From contig NZ_JAFEUM010000001.1 of assembly GCF_016900875.1 (NCBI RefSeq), positions 1,006,918-1,070,917 on the forward strand: a DNA stretch of 64,000 nucleotides, given 5' to 3'. Positions 44,955 through 52,578 of this stretch are shown here, piece by piece. Every line of letters starts with the position of its first letter. The stretch's first letter is position 1. Both the position numbers and the translations under genes were made by a program. This stretch comes from Vibrio ulleungensis (GTDB taxonomy: Bacteria > Pseudomonadota > Gammaproteobacteria > Enterobacterales > Vibrionaceae). The notes under the pieces were generated by a model. It had not been told where the DNA came from, did no database searches, and saw nothing but the letters and a program-made list of their open reading frames with translations.

Positions 44955-46172
44955 TTACCAGTGCCACAACGTGCCATCTTCTAACCGACTAACTGGAAGA
45001 TAAGAACGTTTATAAAGATGCTTTTCTGCCTCTGCTTCATCAAATTCGATACCAAGACCAGGAGCGTCATCGACAAGGATCATTCCGTTATCTAGCTTCA
45101 TGTTGTGTTTGAATATCTTCTGACATGTCTCGTTACCAAAGCCGACAAACTCTTGAATACCAAAGTTATGAGTTGAGATATTTAGGTGCATGTGCGCAGC
45201 AAAACAGATAGGCGATAGATCTGGCGCTCCATGAGGTGCAGTACGAACATTATACACCGCGGCAAAGTCCGCAATTTTCTTCATCCCCGTGATCCCGCCA
45301 GCGTGTGTAGCCGCAGTACGAATGTAGTCGATCAATTGATTTTGAATCAGGTCTTTACAGTCCCAGATGGTGTTGTAGGTTTCGCCTAACGCAAGAGGCG
45401 TGGTGGTATGGTGTCGTATCAGCTTGTAGTTTTCTTGATTCTCTGCGATTGACGGGTCTTCCAAAAATAATAGGTTGTACGGCTCTAGCATCTTGCCTAA
45501 TTTAGCGGATTCGATAGGTGTCAAACGACTATGGGTATCATGAAGAAACTCAGCACTGTCCCCAAATCTCTCTTTTGCCTGCTCAAACAACTCTGGGACG
45601 AGCTTAAAATATTTACTCGATGACCACTCTTGCTCTGGTGGCAACGGGCGATTCCCTTGCAGTTCAAAATAATCTCTTCGATCACCCAATACGCCGTAGG
45701 TTTCTTTAAGCCCTGGAATAGCCGATTGAAGACGCACAGCTTTAAAGCCCTGCTCTATACACTGCTGCGCTTTATCCAAAGTATCTTCAATTGTTTCACC
45801 ATTGGCGTGAGCGTAAAGTCTAACGCCTTTTCTGCATTTACCGCCAAGAAGTTGATAGACTGGTAAACCAGAGACTTTTCCTTTGATGTCCCAAAGCGCC
45901 ATATCGATCGCCGCAATTGCGGCCATAGTTATTGGCCCTCTGCGCCAATACACCCCCATGTAAAGGTATTGCCAAATATCTTCAATGGCGTGGGCATCTC
46001 TCCCGATAAGGCACGGTTTCACATGTTCTTCCAGATAGGTTGCAACGGCGAGTTCTCGTCCATTGACAGTTGCATCCCCTACGCCATAAACCCCTTCGTC
46101 GGTTTCGACTTTTACGGTGACAAAGTTACGTCCAGGGTTGGTGACAAACACTTTGATATCACTGATTTTCAT
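44955..46172 (-). CDS. RspA/ManD-type sugar-acid dehydratase (enolase superfamily)
   Basis: 405 residues from the ATG at 46172 (GGAG eight bases upstream). Mandelate racemase/enolase fold: capping domain (MKISDIKVFVTNPGRNFV, YLYMGVYWRRGPITMAAI) and barrel with metal ligands in FLHDTHSRL, LFLEDP and ALGETYNT, and the catalytic His in APHGAPDLSP. This is the D-mannonate/D-gluconate dehydratase (ManD, RspA) family; members vary from high to almost no activity on mannonate. The long HANGETIEDTLDKAQQCIEQGFKAVR loop is typical. It sits in a LacI-controlled operon with an oxidoreductase and without transporter or kinase. Confidence 0.9.
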   Translation of the reverse strand: MKISDIKVFVTNPGRNFVTVKVETDEGVYGVGDATVNGRELAVATYLEEHVKPCLIGRDAHAIEDIWQYLYMGVYWRRGPITMAAIAAIDMALWDIKGKVSGLPVYQLLGGKCRKGVRLYAHANGETIEDTLDKAQQCIEQGFKAVRLQSAIPGLKETYGVLGDRRDYFELQGNRPLPPEQEWSSSKYFKLVPELFEQAKERFGDSAEFLHDTHSRLTPIESAKLGKMLEPYNLLFLEDPSIAENQENYKLIRHHTTTPLALGETYNTIWDCKDLIQNQLIDYIRTAATHAGGITGMKKIADFAAVYNVRTAPHGAPDLSPICFAAHMHLNISTHNFGIQEFVGFGNETCQKIFKHNMKLDNGMILVDDAPGLGIEFDEAEAEKHLYKRSYLPVSRLEDGTLWHW

Positions 46173-46241
46173 TCTCTTTCTCCAGTAGGCTGCATCTGTA
46201 AGAGGCGCTTTATTCATTTCCATCTCACAAAAACCGAATAA

Positions 46242-46268
46242 GTAAATCGGTTTGGTAAAACGATTTAC
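46242..46268. promoter_or_regulatory. tandem LacI-type operators
   Basis: GTAAATCGGTTTGG (46242-46255) and GTAAAACGATTTAC (46255-46268) both have the GTAAA-n-CG-n-TTTAC form of LacI-family sites. The outer arms AAGTAAATCG (46240-46249) and CGATTTACTT (46261-46270) are perfect inverted repeats. They lie between the divergent dehydratase and LacI genes. Confidence 0.7.
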
Positions 46269-46342
46269 TTGATATCATCAAGTTCACTCAATAGAATGTC
46301 AACTCGCTAATTTGAGCCAGTTAACAAAAATTAAAAGCCTAT

Positions 46343-47362
46343 ATGAAAAAAGTTAGAATAGTGGACGTTGCAACTCATGCAGGCGTATCAAAAAGTACGG
46401 TTTCTCAATATTTAAATGGTCGTTTTGGGCATATGTCCGAGCACACAAAACAAAAGATCAAACAGACGATCAAAGAACTGAACTACGTCCCCAACCCTAT
46501 TGCGAGGAGTTTAAAACAGGATAAGACCTTCACCATAGGTGTTGTGGTAAGAGACATTTCTGGCTTCAACACAAGTCGTGTACTTCGCGGTATTGACGAT
46601 TTCTGTAAAGAAAACAGCTATAAAGTATTGATATATAACAGTGATTTTGATGCTGAGTCTGAAAAAAACGCACTGTTAACCCTGCAACAAATGTGTGTTG
46701 ATGCCATTGTCATCACCTCTTCTGGTCTAAATAGCGCGCTCATAAACCAGTTAGTTAGTGAAAAGCTACCCATTGTTCAATTTCAGTTAGAATACCCCGA
46801 TTGCCAAACGCACATCGTATTGTCCGACTATGAGAAAGCGTCATTTGATGCAACTGAGCACCTAATTAAGCTAGGCCACTCACGTATCGGATTCCTAGCT
46901 CAAGAATTTGGCCAAAGCGTATCGCGAAATGCTCGCTATCAAGGCTATCTCAACGCGCTTCAGCACCACGGTATTGAGCAAGACCCTACTCTTATAAACT
47001 TCTGGGATCGACAAGCAGGGTTTAGCACCTGCCCCATTGAGATGATAAATCGTGATAATCCACCCACTGCGCTATTTAGCCAACATTTAGCCATTACCAC
47101 AGATTTACTCAACTTACTTAATAGCCAAGATATCTCTATCCCAGAACAGGTTTCAGTACTTGGCTTTGATGAGATCCCGATGGTTGAATTGTTTAAGGTT
47201 CCGGTGACTGTCATCAAACAGAATGCCTATCAGATTGGGGTTGAAACCGCAAAGCTCGCCTTGGCCGCGATCGCAAACCCCAAGCTAGAACAGCAAAGAC
47301 ATATTGTGCAAAGCACCTTGGTGCATAGAGACTCGTGTCGCTCTATTGCGGGGTCAGAGTAA
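46343..47362 (+). CDS. LacI-family regulator of the dehydratase cassette
   Basis: 339 residues: an N-terminal HTH and hinge (1-60: VRIVDVATHAGVSKSTVSQYLNGRFG, YVPNPIARSLK) and a periplasmic-binding-protein-like sugar domain (about 62-330), ending LVHRDSCRSIAGSE. The final residues Ala-Gly-Ser-Glu and the stop are encoded by the right GGGGTCAGAGT palindrome, showing that the repeat reaches into the gene. It is divergent from the dehydratase gene with two LacI-type operators between; it probably represses the cassette and itself until a sugar acid binds. Confidence 0.9.
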   Translation: MKKVRIVDVATHAGVSKSTVSQYLNGRFGHMSEHTKQKIKQTIKELNYVPNPIARSLKQDKTFTIGVVVRDISGFNTSRVLRGIDDFCKENSYKVLIYNSDFDAESEKNALLTLQQMCVDAIVITSSGLNSALINQLVSEKLPIVQFQLEYPDCQTHIVLSDYEKASFDATEHLIKLGHSRIGFLAQEFGQSVSRNARYQGYLNALQHHGIEQDPTLINFWDRQAGFSTCPIEMINRDNPPTALFSQHLAITTDLLNLLNSQDISIPEQVSVLGFDEIPMVELFKVPVTVIKQNAYQIGVETAKLALAAIANPKLEQQRHIVQSTLVHRDSCRSIAGSE

Positions 47363-47377
47363 ATTGACTCTGACCCC
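47350..47377. repeat. GGGGTCAGAGT palindrome, right copy
   Basis: GGGGTCAGAGT (47350-47360) and ACTCTGACCCC (47367-47377) are inverted arms with a six-base loop, followed by a T-run on the plus strand. It carries the LacI stop codon and may act as its terminator. Same core and orientation as 43738-43773. Confidence 0.85.
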
Positions 47378-47390
47378 AGTTTTTAAACCT

Positions 47391-48035
47391 TCAAGGTTCT
47401 CCAAAAAGCACATTCATGATCAAACGCTGGTATTTGGCTTGGAAATCGGCACTATTTAGCTCTGTCTCAGGTAATAGATTATCCAGGATTGTCAGCAAAA
47501 TAGGTGACGATATTAAACCGAGTAACGCGATTAGAAACGTTTCCTCATTGTAGATTTCTAGCCTCTTGGACTCTTTCTTTGCGGCTGTAAACAATGTACT
47601 AATGTGTTGATGGGTAGGCACCATTGATTTTGTTAGGTACTGAGCACGCTCACTATCAGGATCATACTCCATACAAATAATTCGAAGCATCTTTGGATGG
47701 TCAAACAATGTTTTGATCAATACAAGTACTGCGTTCTTAAATAGGATTAGACTGTCCTGGTCACAATTTGTTGTATGCTCTAAAGCTTGATTTAAATCGG
47801 TGATGTAAGCGGCATTATATCTATCTACAATCGCGAACCAGATATCTAGCTTGGACCCAAAATGATGCTGGATCGTACTGTGTGAGACACCCGCATGATT
47901 GCCTATTTGTCGAATGGAGGTGGAATCAAAGCCTTTAGTAGAAAAAAGCTCAAACGCCCCGTTAAGGATATCGGTTTTCGTCTTGTGGGCGTCTTCAGCA
48001 GTTTGTCGCCCGACCCGAATTGTTTTGTCGCTCAC
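47391..48035 (-). CDS. TetR-family regulator
   Basis: 214 residues from the GTG at 48035 (MSDKTIRVGRQTAEDAHKTK); it has AGGTGG seven bases upstream, better than a GTG 54 bases earlier. The TetR HTH is at about 20-65 (TKTDILNGAFELFSTKGFDSTSIRQIG, HAGVSHSTIQHHFGSK); the C-terminal ligand domain is all helical. It follows the DAPG-hydrolase-like gene in the same direction after 72 bases, and two TetR-type palindromes lie in front of that gene, so the pair is probably an auto-repressed operon induced by a small aromatic molecule. That is inference. Confidence 0.87.
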   Translation of the reverse strand: MSDKTIRVGRQTAEDAHKTKTDILNGAFELFSTKGFDSTSIRQIGNHAGVSHSTIQHHFGSKLDIWFAIVDRYNAAYITDLNQALEHTTNCDQDSLILFKNAVLVLIKTLFDHPKMLRIICMEYDPDSERAQYLTKSMVPTHQHISTLFTAAKKESKRLEIYNEETFLIALLGLISSPILLTILDNLLPETELNSADFQAKYQRLIMNVLFGEP

Positions 48036-48107
48036 GTCGTTGCCACCTATAAATCGAATATAATCTGAGCAGCCTTTATTGACGGCCACTCAGCGAGTTA
48101 ACAAAGA

Positions 48108-48848
48108 TTAAAGGTTAGTTTCTGTTTCGTAAAGCTCAGGTAGAAAACCGGCTAGAATGTTCATCTCTCCAATCGCATGATCCATCAGTGCAAGTGCAGA
48201 ATGCTTATCAAAGGTTAAGGCTCTAACTAAAGCAGTATTACCAAGCAAGCTTTGGATTGACCATAAGGTATCGTTTTGATTATCCGGATCTCTTGTCTCA
48301 ATGTATCCCATCCAAAATACCGAACGCATTTCCGAACCGTACTCTGTCTTTGTGACGATATGACACATCTTATTTGCGTTAATCAGCGCTTCGCGCGAAC
48401 CTCCGCGTGCACAAATAACGAAACGATCATCAGTTTCCTCATAACCAGTAAGAATTTCTGATGGTTCTACAAACTGAATGCGCAGCTTGTTTATTGTGTC
48501 ACCTATGTACTCGTCAACAAGATGGCTAGCTCCAATGTGCTCTCCAGGAAGCTTATTCTCCCAATCCATCCAAAGATGCTGCGTAGGATACCAACGCTGA
48601 TAATGCTCTGTTGTCTGCATATAGTCAGCGAACCACCAGCGTACCATTTCTGGTTCGACATCCGGCATTCGTGTGAGTGCCTTCACCACCATGATGCCAT
48701 TGCCCGCTCGATATACACCAGTCTCTAATTCAGTATGTGCATAAGATAGAACATCCTTTCCTCGATTTGATGTAGCCCAAGGGTTAATACCAAATACAGC
48801 GACAAATAATAGGACTACCCCTATCAAACTCACCCATTTTGTTGTCAT
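48108..48848 (-). CDS. DAPG hydrolase (PhlG)-like protein with N-terminal membrane segment
   Basis: 246 residues from the ATG at 48848 (AGGAGAAAGAAG upstream); a start 99 bases earlier falls inside the operators and is rejected. An N-terminal membrane helix or uncleaved signal (about 5-22) is followed by a domain that matches the DAPG hydrolase family: MVRWWFADYM, WYPTQHLWMDWE, HLVDEYIGD, DHAIGEMNIL. Candidate zinc ligands by analogy are His91, Glu113, His224 and Glu228 (H-x3-E). PhlG splits a C-C bond in 2,4-diacetylphloroglucinol, an antibiotic of pseudomonads. The true substrate here is unknown; the membrane or periplasmic placement differs from cytosolic PhlG. Confidence 0.7.
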   Translation of the reverse strand: MTTKWVSLIGVVLLFVAVFGINPWATSNRGKDVLSYAHTELETGVYRAGNGIMVVKALTRMPDVEPEMVRWWFADYMQTTEHYQRWYPTQHLWMDWENKLPGEHIGASHLVDEYIGDTINKLRIQFVEPSEILTGYEETDDRFVICARGGSREALINANKMCHIVTKTEYGSEMRSVFWMGYIETRDPDNQNDTLWSIQSLLGNTALVRALTFDKHSALALMDHAIGEMNILAGFLPELYETETNL

Positions 48849-48906
48849 CTTCTTTCTCCTAGCATTATTTATACGACACACGAGCATTGTGCAAAGCACT
48901 AACTTG

Positions 48907-48922
48907 CAATACAGCTGTATTG
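48907..48922. promoter_or_regulatory. TetR-type operator 1
   Basis: CAATACAG-CTGTATTG is a perfect 16-base palindrome 59 bases before the PhlG-like start. Confidence 0.7.
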
Positions 48923-48939
48923 TATGTGAAGGCGATTTA

Positions 48940-48955
48940 CAATACAAGTGTATTG
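48940..48955. promoter_or_regulatory. TetR-type operator 2
   Basis: CAATACA-AG-TGTATTG repeats the motif 33 bases upstream of operator 1. The two share seven-base arms and differ only in the centre. Confidence 0.7.
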
Positions 48956-49221
48956 CAAATTCACAGTTAACTGTCTGCGATCAACTTTAAGTACTAGGTT
49001 TATCAATTTAGCTCACGTATATTTAGCAAGATTCATTGATGTTGAGCATTTATTTTTTGACTGCCAGATTGCTTACGCCTCTGCGTGTATTCGCGCAACG
49101 CGAATGGCATTCACGTTACGTATGATGGAAAACGACCTTTGATACCAAGAGAAGCATTCATTCTTATGGAATGCTAAAACTGAGATGAAAAATGCAATCC
49201 AATTATGTGCCGAGTTAGTGA

Positions 49222-49332
49222 TATAATGGGAAAATTCGACACGTCGAATCACGCATAAAGCTCAATGAAGCAAGTGTGAATTCGATAGCAAACCATCAAT
49301 AAGGGCCCAAACGGGGCCTTTATTGTTTCGTT
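49222..49332 (+). ncRNA. candidate small RNA or attenuated leader before ylqF
   Basis: A TATAAT -10 (49222-49227) is followed by ATTCGAC/GTCGAAT (49234-49249) at the expected start site. About 60 bases on, CAATAAGGGCCC (49298-49309) pairs over 12 positions (one G-U) with GGGCCTTTATTG (49315-49326), then TTT. This is a promoter-to-terminator unit of about 100 nt with no ORF, ending 36 bases before the ylqF start. It could be an sRNA or a leader that attenuates ylqF. Not matched to a known family. Confidence 0.45.
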
Positions 49333-49367
49333 TGCACAAACACCTATTTAATAAGGCTTCAACTCAA

Positions 49368-50312
49368 ATGATTAATAACAATATCCAGTGGTTTCCTGGT
49401 CACATGCATAAAGCTCGCAAAGAGATAGAAGAAGTGATCCCACAAATCGATGTCATTATTGAAGTTCTCGATGCACGGATCCCTTACAGCAGTGAAAACC
49501 CATTAATATCTAGCTTGCGCAAAGACAAGCCTGTCATAAAAGTATTGAACAAGCGCGATTTGTGCGATCCAGAAGTCACTCAGCTATGGATTAAGCACTT
49601 AGAAAAAGAACAAGGCGTAAAAGCGATTGCGGTCACCACAGAACAGATCCAAGAGATCACACAGATAGTCGAACTGTGCCGAAAAATGGCACCTCACCGC
49701 GAACAAATGGGCAAAAACATTCGCACCATGATCATGGGGATCCCAAACGTTGGCAAATCAACCATAATCAATACGCTCGCTGGGCGAACTGTTGCTCAGA
49801 CAGGTAACCAACCCGCGGTCACTCGCCACCAGCAGCGCATCAATTTGCAAAATGGTGTGGTGTTATCCGATACACCTGGGATTTTATGGCCAAAGGTTGA
49901 AAACCCACACAGTGGATTTCGATTGGCTGCGACCGGAGCGATCAAAGATACGGCGATGGAATACGACGAAGTTGCCTTTTACACGGTAGAGTATTTGGCA
50001 AAGCACTACCCGCACCTTCTCAAAGAGCGCTACCAACTCGAAGAGCTGCCTGATACAGAGGTCGAATTAATGGAAGCTTTGGGTGCTAAACGTGGCTGTT
50101 TGCGCGCGGGAGGACGCATTGATCTTCATAAAGCGTCTGAGATTTTATTGCATGAGCTTCGCCAAGGTACGATTGGCCAAATCACTTTAGAGCGGCCCGA
50201 GATGATTACTCAAGAGCTCATCGAAGTGGAAGAAGAAGCCGCTCGAAAAATAGAAGCGAAAGCCAAAAAGAAAGAAGAGCGCCGTAAACGCTATTTACGC
50301 AACAAACGATAA
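49368..50312 (+). CDS. ylqF: ribosome biogenesis GTPase YlqF/RbgA
   Basis: 314 residues from the ATG at 49368; a TTG 45 bases upstream lies inside the terminator-like hairpin and is rejected. It is a circularly permuted GTPase: G4 NKRD (about 57-60) comes before G1 GIPNVGKST (about 120-128) and G3 DTPG (about 165-168). The N-terminal INNNIQWFPGHMHKARKEI is diagnostic. The C-terminal domain ends in a very basic helix (KAKKKEERRKRYLRNKR) for rRNA binding. It helps late maturation of the large ribosomal subunit. Confidence 0.93.
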   Translation: MINNNIQWFPGHMHKARKEIEEVIPQIDVIIEVLDARIPYSSENPLISSLRKDKPVIKVLNKRDLCDPEVTQLWIKHLEKEQGVKAIAVTTEQIQEITQIVELCRKMAPHREQMGKNIRTMIMGIPNVGKSTIINTLAGRTVAQTGNQPAVTRHQQRINLQNGVVLSDTPGILWPKVENPHSGFRLAATGAIKDTAMEYDEVAFYTVEYLAKHYPHLLKERYQLEELPDTEVELMEALGAKRGCLRAGGRIDLHKASEILLHELRQGTIGQITLERPEMITQELIEVEEEAARKIEAKAKKKEERRKRYLRNKR

Positions 50313-50785
50313 CGCGACATAGCGGCTTGATAAAAGCGAGTTCTTTCTCTAAATTCTGCTTCAAATGAGTTGCCTGAATGGCAAAATGCAAAAAGGCGCA
50401 ATTTTCATTGCGCCTTAACACCTCGTCGCTCAATCGTGAGTTTGCGAAGTTGCTCTCTTAAGGTAATGCATCGAAGAAATAAAGGCTCGATGTCTGTATG
50501 AAATACCTTGGACGCAACCTGTGTGACAAGGGGTAGATTGTTTTTCTGTAATTAATTAAACAGTCCTAATTGTAGGTAAGGTGTCGTCCTCCTTGTTGTC
50601 TTCACCTTACATATTCAGTCTGGTACAAAATCGTAATATTGCAAGTTTTTAGACTAAAATTTACAGCATCGAATTTCGATAAGTATTTTGCCTGTCGTTC
50701 TGATAGACTAGACGCCTAAAAGATTGTTAAAAACAAGCTTTTCAACACTCATTCTTACTCTATTCGCTATAAATAAAGGTTATTG
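50313..50785. other. 473-bp structured intergenic region
   Basis: No convincing ORF. Hairpins: AAGGCGCAAT/ATTGCGCCTT (50393-50416), with its T-run only on the minus strand; GTAAGGTG/CACCTTAC (50576-50610), whose minus-strand loop contains AAGGAGG; and ATCGAA-T-TTCGAT (50668-50680). CCTTG/CAAGG near 50501-50530 precedes a T-run on the plus strand. No known riboswitch was recognised. Confidence 0.5.
50393..50416 (-). terminator. minus-strand terminator-like hairpin
   Basis: Ten-base arms with a four-base loop; five T residues follow only on the minus strand. No annotated minus-strand gene lies upstream of it, so an unannotated transcript is possible; it may equally help end the ylqF transcript. 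Confidence 0.45.
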
Positions 50786-51784
50786 GTGTCCAGCAAACGA
50801 TTTCATCGCTTTCATCACATTCCACCCTCTCAGGCATCTTTGTCTTTAGGTATGGTAGGACTTGCACAAGCTTGGGCGCTGTACGCGCCTGAATTTGGGC
50901 TGGTTATCCAACCCTACCTAATATTATGCGGTACGCTTTTAGTCATACCGGTACTACTAAAATACCTATTAAACCCTTCATTGTTCCTAACCGACATTCA
51001 ACATCCTCTTTCAGGAAGTTTGATGGCGCCAATGAGCATGACGTTACTGGTGTTGTGTGATTATCTATCCGAAGTATTACCACAATTTGCCCATGTTCTA
51101 TGGCTCTGCGCACTGACGCTACATCTGACCATGTTGACGCTTTTTTTTGGTTTTCAGTTATCGAACTTCAAAATGTCCAACATTGTACCAAGTTGGTTCC
51201 TTTACCCTGTTGGTGTGATTTCCAGTACCTTAGCGGGCTCGAGGTTAGGCCATGAGGCTTTTTCGCAAAGCATGGCCATGGTCTGCATCGCAATCTATTT
51301 TTTGATGCTGCCTTTGGTGCTATATCGATTGGTCTTCTTTGGCATGCTTCCTAGACGTGCTCGTCCAACACTGGCCATTATGGCTGCCCCAGTAAATTTA
51401 TCGCTAGCAGCCTATTTGGTTACATTCGATAACCCGGATCCTATCCTTGCAGGTGCGTTGGCTGGCATCGCCATTACAATGACGTTGCTGATTTATTTGT
51501 GTTACCTCAAGTTGGTTAGACTCAAATTTCAACCCTCTATCGCCACCATCACTTTTCCGTCCGTGATCAGTGCCATCGCAATGCAACGTCTAACGAGCTG
51601 GTTTGCCGTTGAGCATCCTCATTGGCATTGGCTACACTATTTTGGGTTCTTTGAAATTCTTGTCGCTACTGCATTAGTTATTTGGGTATCGGTGGGGTAT
51701 CTAGGTTTGTATTGGCCACAGTGGTTTGCTTATGGAGGAGCAAAAGCAGTACAAAAGTCGTCTACTCCTCCTAATGGGCATTAG
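50786..51784 (+). CDS. TDT/TehA-SLAC1 family membrane channel
   Basis: 332 residues from the GTG at 50786 (AAAGG six bases ahead); the TTG three bases earlier is the alternative. About ten membrane helices. Motifs of the tellurite-resistance/dicarboxylate transporter family: PPSQASLSLGMVGLAQAW at the N-terminus, and the SWFLYPVGVISSTLAGS and MAAPVNLSLAAYLV half-repeats. Members include TehA and the plant anion channel SLAC1; transport of anions is expected but substrate is unknown. No tehB partner is adjacent. Confidence 0.83.
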   Translation: MSSKRFHRFHHIPPSQASLSLGMVGLAQAWALYAPEFGLVIQPYLILCGTLLVIPVLLKYLLNPSLFLTDIQHPLSGSLMAPMSMTLLVLCDYLSEVLPQFAHVLWLCALTLHLTMLTLFFGFQLSNFKMSNIVPSWFLYPVGVISSTLAGSRLGHEAFSQSMAMVCIAIYFLMLPLVLYRLVFFGMLPRRARPTLAIMAAPVNLSLAAYLVTFDNPDPILAGALAGIAITMTLLIYLCYLKLVRLKFQPSIATITFPSVISAIAMQRLTSWFAVEHPHWHWLHYFGFFEILVATALVIWVSVGYLGLYWPQWFAYGGAKAVQKSSTPPNGH

Positions 51785-51788
51785 ACCG

Positions 51789-52457
51789 TTAGCTTATACC
51801 GTGCAGAAATTCCGCTCGTGTTGAAGCATTCGATTTAAACAGTCCGCCTAACGCGGTGGTGGTTGTTTCACTGGTAGCATCCATCACCCCGCGAGACTTC
51901 ACGCAATAGTGCGTGGCCGACATAGTCACGGCCACGTCATCCGATTCGAGCAACGTTTGTAACGCGACCAATATTTGCTGTGTCATACGCTCTTGCACTT
52001 GAGGTCTCTGTGCAAAAAATCGAACAATTCGATTAATTTTCGATAAGCCAATAATTTTGCTTCGAGGAATGTACGCCACTGTGCATTTCCCATCGATCGT
52101 CACTAGGTGATGCTCGCAAGTACTGGTAACGGTGATATCTTTTACTTTCACCATCTCACTGACTTGCATTTTATTCTCAATGACCGTGATCTTAGGGAAC
52201 TGTTGATAATCCAACCCCGAAAAAATCTCTTCCACATACATTTTAGCGATGCGCTTTGGCGTTTCGACAAGGCTGTCATCAGTAAGATCCAACTCTAGCA
52301 GAGTAAGAATTTCGCGCATGTGATACTCAATTTTCTCTTTCTTAACGTCTCGAGAAAACTCATTAGGCACCATTGGGGTTTCTAAACCTCTTGTTTCCAA
52401 TGCGTTTTTGACCATCAGCGCGGAATCGGACAATGTTTGAACGTTTTTATCCAGCAT
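51789..52457 (-). CDS. folE: GTP cyclohydrolase I FolE
   Basis: 222 residues, full length. Zinc ligands: Cys and His in TSTCEHHLV and Cys in HYCVKSRGV; the [24 protein letters not shown] and [10 protein letters not shown] motifs are canonical. It turns GTP into 7,8-dihydroneopterin triphosphate, the first step of folate and pterin synthesis. It converges on the TDT gene and is divergent from moeA with 121 bp between. The pterin and molybdopterin pathways both start from GTP but share no enzyme here. Confidence 0.97.
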   Translation of the reverse strand: MLDKNVQTLSDSALMVKNALETRGLETPMVPNEFSRDVKKEKIEYHMREILTLLELDLTDDSLVETPKRIAKMYVEEIFSGLDYQQFPKITVIENKMQVSEMVKVKDITVTSTCEHHLVTIDGKCTVAYIPRSKIIGLSKINRIVRFFAQRPQVQERMTQQILVALQTLLESDDVAVTMSATHYCVKSRGVMDATSETTTTALGGLFKSNASTRAEFLHGIS

Positions 52458-52578
52458 ACTTTCTTTCCATAAATTGCATGCTCAAAGGATACCGACAAAA
52501 TCGCAATAAATACACCTTCAAAACGGCTGCATTGTGTTAAAGTCGTGGCACTAATATGTACACAAAAAGGAATGCACT

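Noticed and set aside
50218..50433. 71-codon minus-strand ORF over the ylqF 3' end
   Set aside because: It is mainly the antisense of the lysine/arginine-rich ylqF tail and includes the terminator-like hairpin.
50490..50555. Possible c-di-GMP (GEMM) riboswitch because of GGACGCAACC
   Set aside because: Only one of the conserved joining segments is present; the paired CGCA-CAGGGCAAACC part is missing.
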